Counted from the stretch's first letter, positions 43,701-56,420 are shown. The stretch is 64,000 bases of DNA from Anopheles merus (GCF_017562075.2 NW_024427675.1:1-64000); one strand, 5' to 3'. The notes: generated from the sequence alone by a model not told the origin. Translations and numbers: made by a program.

Positions 43701-46700
43701 AGGCAAAGTTCGAGTAGTTTTCGACGCAGCGGCGAAGGTTGAGGTTGTTAGCCTCAACACATATTTACTAAATGGACCAGATCTGTTGGCAGGGCTTCTA
43801 TCCGTATTATATAAATTCCGTGAGCATCGTGTGGCCATAGTTGGGGATATTAAGGAAATATTTTTCCAATTCCGTATGAAACCAGATTATCAAAGATCCC
43901 AGATGATTCTATGGAACGAAAACGACTTTACAGGTAGCGAACCGGATGTCTATGCAGTTGCAGTTATGACTTTCGGTGCTGCGTGTTCGCCGAGTACCGC
44001 ACAGTTCATTAAAAATTTGAACGCAGACCGTTTTGCTGACAAATATTCACGGGCTGTAAAATGCATTAAGGAAGAACATTATGTAGACGATCTTTTGGCC
44101 AGCGCTGAAACTGACGAAGAAATCATCACGTTAGCTGAACAAGTCCGGCATATCCATGCTGAAGGTGGTTTCGAAATCCGGAACTGGCTGTCTAACTCAC
44201 ATCGTGTGACATCTCACTTACAACGCGAGGCATCACCCGTAGACAAGATAAACATGTGCTCCGATTATCGCACCGAAAAGGTTTTGGGTATGTGGTGGGA
44301 TACGTTAACCGACACATTTACTTTCAAGCTATCCCCCAAACACGATATACAGCTGCTATCTGGAGGACGGATGCCAACAAAACGCGACGTTCTGCGAACA
44401 GTGATGGCGATTTACGATCTAATGGGAATCATCGCAAATTTTCTCATGTACGTAAAAATCCTCATGCAGGAAATTTGGCGAGCTGGCGTTGGATGGGATG
44501 ATGTGTTGTCCGGTCGACTAGCCGAAAAATGGAGCGTTTGGGTTGCGGTATTGCCGAGTATTTCACAAGTACGTGTTCCCAGGTGCTATCGTCAGTTCAC
44601 TTCGGTAAATGCAAAAATACAGCTTCATGTATTCTGCGATGCCAGCGAGAACGGGATGGCTGCAGTGGCGTTTTTCCGTTTCAACGATGGAGGTATTATC
44701 GAGTGCTCTCTGGTGGGTGCCAAAACTCGCGTAGCTCCGATTAAGTTTGTATCCATCCCGCGCCTAGAACTGCAGGCCGCAGTCATCGGAGCCCGCTTTG
44801 CTGCAGCGATTATCGCACAACACCGAATAGCCATCGAACGCACTTTCTACTGGACCGATTCACGTGATGTGATATGCTGGATGCGGTCTGACCATCGCCG
44901 ATTTAGTCAGTTCGTTGCCTTCCGAGTAGGCGAACTCCTGGAGACGACTTCTGTGCATGAGTGGCGCTGGCTATCAACAAAGTTAAACGTAGCTGATGAT
45001 AGAACGAAGTGGCAGAAGGTACCAACTGCAGACCCCGATAGTCGCTGGTTCCGCGGACCGGACTTCTTGTGGAAGCCCGAGTGTGAGTGACCAGTTCCCG
45101 AACAATATCCCACCGACACGAAGGAAGAGTAACGGCTACACATGATGCATCATAAAACAAACACGAAGCCATGGATTCAGCTCGAGCGTTTTTCATCCTG
45201 GAATCGCTTGTTAAGGTCAGTAGTGTACGTATTACGATTTGTCTCCTTTATCGTTTCTAAGAGAACGGCTAGAACAACAGGACCGCTAACACAAGGCGAG
45301 CTTGAAAAAGCAGAATATGCCATTCTTCGCTTGGCACAAAGGGATGCTTTTCCACAGGAGATACGACGATTAACTGACGCAGGTGACGCAACCGAACAAC
45401 GTTGTCCATGGAAATCCGTGTTGCCGAAGACGAGCATACTTGCAAAGCTGTCCCCTGAGGTCGATGACAACGGAGTACTGAGAATGCGCGGACGCCTGAC
45501 CAATTGCCCTTGGGTTAGCGAATCTACCAAGCGGCCCGTGATCCTGCCACGACAACACCAGGTGACAGCACTAATTTTACCAGATTTTCATCGTAGGTTC
45601 CAGCATATAAACCATCACGCGGCAATAAATGCGATACGAAGCAAGCTATACATACCGAGACTGCAAGTCGAATTCAATCGTATCCGTAGGACATGTCAGC
45701 ACTGCAAAAACCGTGACGCCAAGCCAGAGCCTCCAGAGATGGGGAACCTTCCCTCCGAGCGTCTTGCTGCTTATCAGAAGCCGTTCTCATTCACGGGCGT
45801 CGACTATTTTGGCCCGGTAACCGTAGCAGTTGGTCGACGAGTCGAAAAACGTTGGGGCGTTTTATTCACCTGCCTCACCACCAGGGGCATCCATCTAGAG
45901 GCTGCGCACTCCCTGACCACATCATCATGCATCTTAGCTATACGTCGTTTCATCGCTAGGCGTGGGCAAACTTTGGAATTGATCAGCGACAACGGGACGA
46001 ACTTCATCGGTGCATCGCGAGAACTTGCTGAGGCCTGGGAAGCGATAGACAAACAGCGTTTAGCGGAGGAGTTTACAACACCTCGTCTCGCGTGGAAATT
46101 TATCCCACCTGGTGGACCACACTTTGGAGGCTGCTGGGAACGACTAGTGCGATCCGTCAAGAAGGCGATGAGCGAAATACGGATGTCTCGGCTACCAACC
46201 GACGAAGTGTTAACGACTGCATTAACGGAGATCGAAGCGATGCTTAATTCTCGCCCTCTTACACAGGTACCCCTTGACAGTGAATCCGAGCTTCCTTTAA
46301 CCCCGAACCACTTTGTGCTAGGGACAGCTAACGGGGAGGCACCGAAAGCAGTGTTCAGTGACGACATCGCTACCCTAAAAACCACATGGAAGGTATCAGA
46401 GGTTATGGCTAATCTCTTCTGGAAGAAGTGGGTAGCATACTACTTACCGACCTTAACGCGCAGAGTTAAGTGGCATCATCAGGTTCGTCCGATTGAGGAG
46501 GGCGACATTGTAGTGATCGTGGATCCAAACCTTCCCCGAAACACTTGGCCCAAGGGACGGGTAGTGGCGGTCATCCAGTCGAAGGACGGGCAAGTCCGGC
46601 GCGCAACCATAGCTACAAGCACCGGAATCTACGAACGGCCGGCCACGAAGATAGCCGTGTTGGATGTACAACAGGAAAATAATACTTACCCGCCGGAGAC

Positions 46701-46773
46701 CAACAGTCGCAGCACTAAGAATAACCCACGAAATGGTAAGCGAAAACACATGGTCACGACACAACAACAATAA
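40763..46773 (+). pseudogene. BEL C gag-pol polyprotein, almost open
   Basis: The ATG at 40763 (MDHEHESKAP) opens a short frame ending at about 40890. The main frame runs 40930-45090 (1,386 residues), so one indel separates them. Gag: a repeated Pro/Ala segment (three copies of an SAGTVPRAA-like unit), then ELPYFSGKPEEWPIF, RLQRALKGKAL and Cys/His knuckles (CLLCEATCVDLSQC; CRKCLKIHTYGCKGKKAC). Protease FFDSGSTGTFIEH (about 42805). RT: VRVVFDAAAKV, GDIKEIFFQFRM and the catalytic HYVDDLLAS (about 44080). RNase H: FCDASENGMAAVA and YWTDSRDVICW. TGA at 45088-45090 and TAA at 45130-45132 interrupt the frame, which then continues to 46773. Integrase: DFHRRFQHINHHAA, C-x2-C, GVDYFGP, SDNGTNF, CWERLV. 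Confidence 0.9.
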
Positions 46774-46820
46774 CGAACTGGAGAGTCAAGAGCTTCCGGG
46801 CAATTGACTGGGCGGGAGAA

Positions 46821-47197
46821 TGTTATTGTTGATAACAGGAGAAAACACCGAATGCCAGCGCAAGTGTCAAGAGGTGACATTTGACCCACGTTACTGCTCG
46901 ACTGTGGGACTGCTCGACTAATGGTGAGGATCGAGCAAATCGCAAGCCCGCGAATTTGCAATGGTGGAAAAGGATAAAAGGGAAAATTTGTAATGCACTT
47001 TCTCTTTTCTCGTGGTTAATGCGCAACTAGAAGTAGTGGAATTTTTTTAACCACTTTCGTTATAAGAACTTTACAGTACCACTGTTACGTACTGCCTTAA
47101 AAGAATTTTTAATAAAGTGAAGTTAAGAAAACCTAACTAAAGTCGCGAGTAAATAATTTCGGGAAAATATATATCACCGGACGTTGCTAACGCAACA
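46821..47197 (+). repeat. BEL C 3' LTR
   Basis: Pairs with 40203-40579. Confidence 0.94.
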
Positions 47198-47202
47198 CTG
47201 GT

Positions 47203-50158
47203 CCTTGCCAACATTTCCAGTAACGAATCCTAAAAAGCCAGGAAAAATCCGTATAGTGTTCGACGCAGCCGCCAAGTCTAACGGAGTCAGTTTAAACACG
47301 TTTCTGCTTAAGGATCCAGATCAGCTGGTAGACCTCCTGACGGTCCTGTATAAGTTCTGAGAGCATCGAAAAGGCGTAGTAGGAGACATCAAAGAGATGT
47401 TCTTTCAAGTGGCTATGCGACCCGAGGATCAGCGCAGTCAAATGATTCTATGGAACGGTGGCGAGACTGATAAGGCCCCAGACGTGTATGTTGTTACCGT
47501 TATGACGTTTGGGGCGGCGTGCTCGCCCTGCTGCGCGCATTATGTAAAGAATTTGAACGCTGAAAAGTATAGAGATGAGTTTCCTCGTGCCTTTGAATGC
47601 ATTGTCAAAGAGCACTACGTCGACGATATGCTCGCCAGTGTCGAAACGGAAGACGAAGCAATTAAGCTGGCGAAGGACGTACCTCACGTGCACGCGAAAG
47701 GCGGATTCGAGATTAGAAACTGGCTCTCGAACTCGCATTTGGTGATGGAACAGCTAGAAGTACATGTAATGTTAACGTTGGCACAGATACGAGAACAGAA
47801 AAGGTATTGCGAATGTGGTGGGACACGCAAGCAGACACATTCATGTATAAAGTCTCACCTAGAAACGACGAGCAGTTACTGGCAGAAAAGAAACTGCCGA
47901 CTAAACGCGAAGTGCTGCGTATCCTTATGAGGATTTACGATCCTTTGGGTCCATTGGGGAACGTGTTGAAGTTCCTGAAAGTATTGCTGCAAGAAATATG
48001 GCGCGCTGGTGTCGGATGGAATGAGCAGATTGGCGGCAGGTTAGCAGAACAGTGGGAAAGGTGAACCAACATTTTACCTGCCGTCTGCCAGATCAAAATA
48101 CCAAGGTGCTACCGCCAGCGTACGTCAGCCCTCCCTGGTAACGTACAGCTTCACATATTCTGCAACGCAAGTGAAAACGGGATGGCAGCGGTTGCCTATT
48201 TCCGGTTTGAAGAAGAAGAAACAATAGAATGCGCTCTAATAGGTTCAAAAACTCGAGTAGCACCGCTACGGTTTCTATCGATTCCCCGTTTAGAATTGCA
48301 GGCAGGAGTGATTGGCGCACGGCTCGCACATACGATATACAAATCACATCGTTTAATAATCACTAGAACAATCTTTTGGTCGGACTCACGGGACGTCATC
48401 TGTTGGTTACGTTCAGATCACAGACGATATAGTCAATTCGTGGCTTTCAGAGTCGGAGAAATCCTAGAGTTGACCAAAGTAGACGATTGGCAGTGGATAT
48501 CAGCGAAGGCCAATGTTGCAGACGATGGTATGAAATGGGCAAAAACACCCGATTTAAGCACCAATAGCAGATGGCTCAAGGGTCCGAGCTTTCTATGGCA
48601 GCGGGTGAGCGATTGGCCAGCTTCACCGACACGACCAGATGATACAGCAGAAGAACTACGTCGCAACTTGCTGTTCCATGTCACAACTAAGCCACTCATC
48701 CAAATCGATAGATTTTCTAAGTGGAATAGACTTCTGAGATCCGTTGGATATGTCGTTCGATTTTTTGAACAATTGCACTCATAGGGCCAATGGAACACCG
48801 ATCGCAACAGAGCCGCTGATACAAGAGCTGAAAAGATAATACTGAAGCAAATCCAGCAAGAAGCGTTTCCGCAAGAAATCAAGAGTCTCGAGAATCATCC
48901 AACATTAAAACATCCGTGGTTAAAAAGCATCCAAAAAAGTAGCGCACTGTAAAAACTCTCATCAACACTCGACGACCATGGTGTGTTGAGAATAAGTGGC
49001 CGGCTTGCAAACTGCACTGCAGTGGACGAACCGCTTCGGATGCCCGTGATACTGCCCAGGCGACATGTAGGGACAGATTTAATCATTCATCACTGCCACG
49101 TGATATATCAACATTGCAACCATCAGACCGTCATCAATGAATTGCGATCCAGATTCCATATACCGCGATTGCTATCGGAGTATAAACGGGTTCGAAAAAA
49201 CTGCCAACACTGCCTTAATCGGAAAGCTGTTCCCGAGCCGCCCTTGATGGGGTGCATTCCTGAACAAAGAACGGCTATAGCTCAGCGTGCGTTCACATGT
49301 ACCGGAATAGATTATTTCGGGCCGATCAACGTAATAGTTGGTCGCCGCGTGGAGAAACGTTGGGGAGTGATCTTCACTTGCTTAACAACACGAGCCATCC
49401 ACCTAGAAATCGCGCATTCAATGATGAGTTCGTCATGCATCCTGGCGATCCGGCGTTTTATCGCTCGGCGTGGAACGCCGCGAGAGATCATTAGTGATCG
49501 ATGTACGAATTTCGTAGGTGCTTCGAGAGAGCTCAAGGAGGCAAGAAAGAGTGTTGACGAAAACACTTTGATAGAAGAGTTTACTAGCCCAGATTTGAAG
49601 TGGACCTTTAACCCGCCGGCCGCTCCACATTTTGAAGGCTTCTGGGAACGCCTCGTCCAGTCAGTGAAAAAGGGTTTCGCTCAACTCGAATTGCCACGTC
49701 TGCCTAACGACGGAGTATTGCAATCTACCATGGCTGAAATATAAATGATCATCAATTCGAGACCGCTGACTTACGTTCCGTGAGACGACGTTTTGGCACC
49801 ACCGATAACACTGAATGACTTAGTCTTGGGCAACTCAAACGGTATCAAGCCACCTGCACCGTTTGATGATACAGCGACGGCCGTAAAGTCAACATGGAAA
49901 GCATCGCAGTGTAACGCCAACATGTTTTGGAAAAAATGGATAGCCGAGTACCTTCCAACCCTGACCCGCAGAACAAAGTGGTTCCTTCCATCTCGTCCGA
50001 TCGAGGAAGGTGATGTATTGTTGATTGCTGATAATAACCTACCGAGGAATTGTTGGCCGAAAGGAAGGGTGATAGAAGTGGTTAAAGCCAACGACGGCCA
50101 AGTAAGGCGAGCCACCGTGCAGACAGCGGAATCATCGAAAGACCTGCAACGAAGATAG
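47203..50158 (+). pseudogene. BEL A pol (RT, RNase H, integrase), broken
   Basis: Resumes BEL A after BEL C. RT: KIRIVFDAAAKSNGVSLNTF, a TGA at 47358-47360, GDIKEMFFQV, and catalytic HYVDDMLAS (about 47613). A frameshift near 47770 and another near 48060 follow. RNase H at 48140-48560: the first catalytic position reads FCNASENG, that is Asp to Asn compared with FCDASENG in BEL C and BEL D; FWSDSRDVICWLRS is kept. Integrase from about 48983: C-x2-C, GIDYFGP, SDRCTNF and FWERLV keep the three acidic residues; a TAA near 49742 and a TGA near 49781 break its end. The C-terminal segment 49793-50158 has the LPRNCWPKGRV motif. Confidence 0.88.
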
Positions 50159-50332
50159 CCGTGTTGGACATTCGTAGACCTAACAAATGAAGAACGATAC
50201 GGTCAACCCACCAAACCCAGAACGTATTTGTGGTGATGCGGCACCAGCGTAACGGTTGAACGATGAACGGAAGTAGATCGCCGACTTTAGTAGGGTAAGT
50301 TGCGTATACCAGCAACGTACCGGGCGGGAGAA

Positions 50333-50674
50333 TGTTGTATAAAACAACGAGGTCGGCGAAAAGTGACAAATTGTTGTTTACAATTTGCGTTTATTGATAA
50401 GCCGTTGACAGCCGAACCGAAACGTCGCCGACTTGCCGTTACCAGATTGAGCAGAAAAACATCGTCGCGCGAATCGAAAAACGGCCATCGCGCGAGCGCC
50501 ATGAGATCAAGTCAGAAAGCATAGGAAAGCGTACGTGAAATTTTTTAATCAATCCGCCGCGAAATTTACTTTGCTACGTTGTGAGATTTTGAGCAATAAA
50601 GTAGTGCAGTAAACGACGAGTTAAAAGATCACGTTTTAAGTTTCAGTTGAAGAAAAAACTTTGCTTCTAGAACA
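50333..50674 (+). repeat. BEL A 3' LTR
   Basis: Pairs with 31026-31367; followed by the target duplication CCTGT. Confidence 0.93.
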
Positions 50675-50679
50675 CCTGT

Positions 50680-51330
50680 TGATTTCTTGTAACACACATA
50701 TTTGAAATGTTCAGCAGTAAGCGGGTATCTCTTAATTGCGCGAATGCTTGCGTCTGTGATACTAGACAACAATCAAACGATGGAAAAGATCCATTCTTAT
50801 TGCATTAATAATCTCGCCAAGCGCGATGTAATAAATGGTTAATTGACTGACCGGCAGGTTTCAAACATTTCTTCCATCACAAACGCTGGATCAAGACCCG
50901 GCGGTAAGTACCCTTTAATCTATATACAAAAATAACTCTCCATCACAAGCAAACAGACATCAAAGAGGATTCCACAAAGCACAAGCGGCTCAGGCTTAAC
51001 CCGCCCACCCCACCTGCCGCCCCCCCAAGGCGAACACGAAAAAAAAGCACGCCCAATCAAACTGCGCAGTGTGTGTGCGTGTGTTGTTTTACTTTTTTCC
51101 CATTCGAAACCCGAACCAACTTCGGCTTTTTACACGAAGAAAGGTTCGTGCCATCGCTTAGGCTCAACGTCGAGCAAGGGTTCGAGCGATAAGCTCCCTC
51201 GAACCCATTTCGAACCTTCCCAGCTAGCAAAGCCGAAGGCCTTTGTATGGGAGCCATTGCGCTCATCAAGGCCAAGTTTTTCGGATTTAAATGAGAATTC
51301 ACTCTCTTGATTTGGTTGCGGCAGTCTGGC
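50680..51330. other. No gene seen
   Basis: Right flank of BEL A. Contains a short C-rich tract and a (TG) run near 51068-51084. No supported coding region. Confidence 0.6.
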
Positions 51331-52250
51331 TGCTTCACACTCTTTATTCTCTTCTTTTTGCAATTTCCAAAAGAGGATTCACACATGTGTTCTCACACAT
51401 GGTGGTTGGAAGCCTGGCGCGATTGTTTCCAATTCTGTCTTTTCTTCTTCCCTCTTCACACCGCGCTGGAGCCCGTGGTGGTGCGCGTGTTCAGCCTGCT
51501 TGGTTCAGGAAAGATGTCATCAGATTTGGCGCGCCTCAACCGCGGTGTTGTATGAAGGTTGTTGATGAAAATACACAATTAATAGACACACTTTGTTAAA
51601 AAGATTACACTTGATTTAAAGATGTTACAAACTTACCTTTGTGCTTGAGAATCAATTGAAGCTTGAACGCCTGTGCACACAGTGTCGCAATTCGAAGAGG
51701 TTTGGAGAACAGCTAGCGGTAGCAGCACACATCTGAAACTTGTAAAGTGCAGTGTTTTAATTAGAATGAATGTCACATAATACTAGACACTTAGAAAAGG
51801 ACACTCACCGAAACAATTAGATGATAATTATTCGTCCTCCGATAAAGCAAAAAGAAAACTGCGGATGGTGCAGTACGGGAAAGTGTTTTACGCAGGAAAA
51901 ATAGTTCACGCAGCACACAAACACACACTCTCATGTCCACGGTTCTGAGCACACTGAAGTCGTTCTTTTGCTTGGATGGAAAAGAGCAAACACCCAGATG
52001 AGTGCGATGGAAGAAAATGACTTGTGTTAAACAGGGATGGGTAGAATCAAACACACGAAGGGTACAGGAGAATTCTCTTCGTGTGGCAAGAGAAAATTGA
52101 CTAGCCCCCTGATGAGCGAGAACGCAACAAACATTGTAGAATGTAGAAATGGGATAGGAATAGTGAGCGAAGGCAGTTTTTGGACATGAGGGGGTTGAAA
52201 CTGGGAGAAAAAAAGCTTCGGTTGCTACTTGGGGAGGTCTGCACGAACCT
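51331..52250 (+). repeat. Non-coding repeat X, uninterrupted paralog
   Basis: Same sequence family as 19619-19933 plus 29936-30270, without the gypsy A insertion and with about 300 bp more in the middle. It shows the empty target site: GGGAAAGTGTTTTACGCAGG, where the other copy has gypsy A. Neither coding nor terminal repeats could be assigned. Confidence 0.7.
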
Positions 52251-53485
52251 TCGTTTTAATAGCCCCCTCCTCTTTTTCGCAAATTTTCTTTCTGAAATTA
52301 CACTGTGCTCACATTTACATCAATACATTTCGATTTATTGGAAATATTAATGTAGAACGTAGAAGAAAAGAGGATACGCGGAAAGAGATGGTTTTACACT
52401 TTGTTCACTTTCGTCTGCTTCGCTTGGCTTCTCCCGCGTGAATGTTTCGCTCTAGCTAAACCTACTGCGTCGTCAGTTCGATTGACATCAGCACAGGGTG
52501 ATCCGAAATTCATTCCTTGACATTCATCTCACATCCCTTGTCTGGCAACTGACAACTGTCTCTTATTTCCTATATTAATATTAAACGAACAAAAATCAAA
52601 ATCACATGAACTACAAACGCTGAACTTAATTCCAAATCAACGCACATTATTAAAAAAAATAAAACACTTTTTACACTTGCACAATTAATACACACAAATC
52701 ACAAAATTGCCATAACATTTACTGCTCTTCCTCACTGTTGCTCCTTGTTCCTCTCGCTGCACTCTACGAGCCGCCATCTCGAACACTACGACACATCGAC
52801 AGATTTTTTTGTCTCCGTTCGCCGTGAAACACATGAAATTAAAGAAAAATGATATTAATTAGGGGGGGGATGTTGTTTGACGATTTGAATCACTTTTACT
52901 TACCTCAAATAAGATAAATCTCAATTTTTTACGGGGTATATCCGCTGACTACCAAGCGCTGAAACAACACACAAGCACCAACCTCACTGGACTGAAAGTA
53001 AAGCCTACTGCGTTTATGTGCGTATGCGCTTCTGCCAAGCCAACCGCGCCGTACTGCGTGTGTAGCCAAGTGCGTGTGTGTGTATATTTGCACCACTGGA
53101 CACAGAACACAAATCTCACCGCTCAGCAGAGCACGTGTCGCCAAGTGTGTGCATGTGTGTATTTGCACCACTGAATTCTGAACGTCCACCGCACCACACA
53201 GCGTGTATCACCTCGATTCGGTAAATGGACGGATACGCAAAAGGAAACTGTTTCTTCAGTTCTAATGAAAATCCAGCTTCCAGGGGAAATTCAAAGACGT
53301 TTTAGACATATAAAATTCAGTGGCTTTTGGAACGGAACTGAATAAAGATCATTTTTGTTTTACGCTAGTGTTATTATATACAAGGATTTTATGTGGGAAG
53401 AACCGTTTCAGCACTATTTGCTATATTTTTGTGTACATACAATTTTTGCCACGAAAGCACATAAACACCTTTGACCTCAAGCTAA
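52251..53485. other. No gene seen; short direct duplication at about 53050-53190
   Basis: AT-rich non-coding sequence. Within it, two imperfect copies of a block of about 75 bp containing GCCAAGTG(C/T)GTG and TTTGCACCACTG lie side by side (about 53056-53090 and 53135-53170). Confidence 0.55.
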
Positions 53486-53830
53486 AATGATGTTTAAAGA
53501 ATTCCTCAAAGGTTTTGCAGATATTTACGGTCGTGAACACATAACATTCATATTAATGACGTTTGTGATAGGTTTGGCTCTATGGAGAAGATTTCCACGT
53601 ATGATTTTGAAAATCATTTACAATTACTGAAGCGTTTAATGCGTTCGGGTAATATATGTATCGAACAGGTAATTATAAGGTCAAGAGAAATCGAAACTTT
53701 CAATAAAGCTACAAATATTGTTCCACCAAAATTTCCTAAGCTTAAAAGAACCTGGTTTTGGCTGAAGATTGAGATGCGATTTTTATCTGATGATGGGATT
53801 CAGAAAGGCATGGTTTCTCACTACAGATAA
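53486..53830 (+). pseudogene. Fragment of a transposase-like protein
   Basis: Two overlapping frames give FLKGFADIYGREHIT and, after a frame change near 53560, MEKISTYDFENHLQLLKRLM, then RSGN and QVI..REIE. The order 'His-rich start, acidic D..FGS, F-E-N-hydrophobic, RSGN' reminds me of the C-terminal part of insect CACTA/EnSpm-like transposases (DUF4218-like). It is short and broken; the assignment is tentative and could be a different transposon family. Confidence 0.4.
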
Positions 53831-54599
53831 CCATGTTGTAGAATTTTTATCAGCTAAAGAAGTTTCTCATTCTTGTTTCATGATAGAAGGTTCACAGTTC
53901 GAATAGAACGAAAAGTTGTTCTGTAGCATATATGCTAAACAGAACTTATTGTAAACCACACTATCAGCTATATAGACATTATAACACATTTCGGAAAACT
54001 AAATCACATCATTGCAACACATTCATTATATTACATCAGCAAATCAATCCACACTATAGCAACAAACCCAGACCGTAACGTCCATAGAAAAAAACCATCG
54101 AGGCACATTTATCGAAAACAACCGAAACGCGAAATATAAGCAATTCAAGCGTTACTGCAGCAAAGTGAACAAACAGAGAACGCATAGCAACTTTACGCTA
54201 AAAGCGCAGTGTAGGCAAATATCGACGAACGCACTCGTTCTTTGGCTAGAACAGTTTATACTTTCCAGAACCTTCGTAAAATCATTAAAAGCACAGCATA
54301 GGCACATAATAACACACACCTCACTCCGATACAATGTATAAATTGCACCTCATATTAATAAACTTTAATTAGGACAAAACACATTCCAAAACCAAATGTG
54401 CGAAACATATTGAGTATAAATAAAACCAATTCCGACCATGGCATGTCAGATTCGTTCGGACTGTCAAGATAGGACGTTACGCTGCCTAAAAACTTGGCAT
54501 TCCAACTTATTTCAAGAGTTTAGTTATGTCCCCCTTCCAATTTAAGGCATCTAAACTCCAACGTTTCCAGTAAGGGAAACCCCTTCTGGGTTTCTATGA
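53831..54599. other. No gene seen
   Basis: AT-rich sequence; reading frames are short on both strands. The last part may be the 5' untranslated region of the following non-LTR element. Confidence 0.5.
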
Positions 54600-56029
54600 T
54601 CGCCTGGACGATCAAGTGTGGAAATTCAAGTTGTTGAATCCAAAGAGGAAGTAAATCCAAGGACAAATGTGTACCATGCTTCTTTTGATGGAGCACATAA
54701 TGTGTTCTTCATACCCCGTAACAAGCCGCTTGATGTTAGATTGATCGCAGCATCAATGTACAATAAATCCGGGTGTATTGGACGTTATTCGACTGCATCA
54801 AAAAAATAAAATAAAATAAAATGCGTGTCACCGCAAAATACGGGGTGCAGGCCATTGCAATCGTGGCTAATCCGGACTATGCGGAGGATTGCCGGGAAAT
54901 ATACCGGTGGATTGGTGCAAGTCATCGGTGTAGTAGATGACTTTGAATACCCCTTAGAGGCTATCCTTAAGTACAGACATAGGGCATTCCTTTACCAATC
55001 CTCGCCTCGTGTCAAGGTCCTCGAAGTGAAAAAACTGTACGCTTCGAAAATTGTTGATTGAGAGTAAGTGTTTCGTGAGACTTCCTCACTCCGGATCACT
55101 TTCGAGGGTACAGTACTGCCGAACACGTTGTACTTTGAGGGTCTGCGGATACCCATCTGTCGACCCTTTGTTACAAAGGTCAAAGGGATCCGGAAAAACA
55201 AAATTGTTTCCCCCTAAACAGGCACTTCGACGTCACGTTGATGCGACTTAACGCCAATCCCAGGGTCCCATGCCCCCTCGTGATGCTCGTACACGTCCAC
55301 CTTCCCGTAACCCTCCCAATCCCAGCAATCTGGCTTTCCCTAGTGAACCCAGATCCTTCTCCAGGCAATCCCTCCCAAGCCTGACAGAGATTTTACAATC
55401 CTTCCTAGGCTCCTTTTCCCTCTCGGAATACCTTACCGGGCTGATCCCTTTGGCATTTCCTTTTCTAAGAGGAATGGCCAGGCAACGGTTATTAAAATGG
55501 CCATGTATAAGTATGATTGTCCGCTTGAATGATGCCACCAATGACTACTATACTACAATGGACAAGAAGAAGTTTTTTTTTTTGAAAAAAATGATTCTTT
55601 TAAAGTATTCCTAGGGCAACATAATTGTAATGCATTTGCCCTAAACGAAACTTGCCTCTCATCCGATAAAAATATTACCTTCCCAGGATATAATTTAATT
55701 TGTCAAGATTAACATGATCCAACTAGCGATAGGCGTGTTGGGGGAGTGTTAATTGGTATTCGTAGCAGTCAGAATCGATTTTACGAACAGAATACCCCTC
55801 CCCATATCCGAGGTAATCGAATACGTCGGGTGCCCTCACCTATAGCACGACCCAGTAATAGAACTATCTCTTTGTTCATCGTCTTTAGGGCTGGATTCTA
55901 TGTGGAAGGCCGCTTGGCAGCAACCATCTGCCAATAAAGATTTCGATTATCAAGAGGAGTCGCACAGTCGATCAAGTCCCCGTTAATTGTGACTTAACGA
56001 GGAACATCGACTGGAAGAAATAAGGCGAC
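54600..56029 (+). mobile_element. 5' part of a second non-LTR retrotransposon, decayed
   Basis: ORF1-like fragments in several frames at about 54618-55610: KCRQ-type basic start, YNKSGCIGRY, ANPDYAEDCREIYRWIG, KVLEVKKLYASKIVD, and a C-terminal PSLTEILQSFLGSFSLSEYL with LRGMARQ. An APE-endonuclease start follows at about 55600-55900 (CNAFALNETCLSSD, ITFPGYNLI, GGVLIGI-like). Further downstream NCDLTRNIDWKK resembles the segment between endonuclease and RT. The remainder of ORF2 is absent because BEL D starts at 56030. Clade not certain (Jockey/I group likely). Confidence 0.6.
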
Positions 56030-56420
56030 TGTTACAAGTAACCGTGCCGACAAACTGCGTGCCCTTTATTATGGCATGCGGAATTTAAACAAGTTAAAAT
56101 GACAGGAGATAGGTTTAGACGTTTCGGGTGACAAGGTCAATCTTCGAATTTTCGAACATCGAAGAAAAGGCAACGTTCGCTGCGTAACGCGATGGCGCAT
56201 CGCGGGAAAAAAGGATAAATACACCGTGCGCAGGACAAACGGTCTCTTCAAATAGTAAGCGAACGATAGACCGCGTTTTTTTAAACTACTAAAATCTAAA
56301 CTTGTACTCTAATAATCGGTCGATCCGTTTTAAATAAAGTAAAGATTTGTACGTTAGTGAAAACGGTCGTTATATCTTGTTCGCCGCCGTCGAGGAGCCG
56401 ACGGAGGTGCAGTTGAAACA
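56030..56420 (+). repeat. BEL D 5' LTR (probable)
   Basis: No second copy exists in the window, so the limits are inferred. It begins TGTTACAAGTAACCG (GTTAC/GTAAC hairpin like the BEL A and BEL C LTR starts), contains AATAAAGTAAAG like BEL C (AATAAAGTGAAG), ends CAGTTGAAACA, and is followed by ATTTTTAAAAACG like the other two. Confidence 0.6.

Larger units (their letters stand above)
40203..47197 (+). mobile_element. BEL C: nearly intact BEL/Pao element nested in BEL A
   Basis: 6,995 bp. The 377-bp LTRs at 40203-40579 and 46821-47197 differ at about four positions (about 1%). The perfect 5-bp target duplication CTGGT lies at 40198-40202 and 47198-47202. The polypurine tract GGGCGGGAGAA (46810-46820) is identical to that of BEL A (50322-50332). 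Gag-pol is one long frame with two nonsense changes and one early frame break. Confidence 0.95.
31026..50674 (+). mobile_element. BEL A: BEL/Pao element carrying two nested LTR elements
   Basis: LTRs at 31026-31367 and 50333-50674 (342 bp each) differ at about eight positions (about 2.3%). The perfect 5-bp target duplication CCTGT lies at 31021-31025 and 50675-50679. Its own sequence is 31026-32940, 39081-40202 and 47198-50674, giving about 6.5 kb without the nested gypsy B and BEL C. Gag and pol are broken by frameshifts. Confidence 0.93.
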
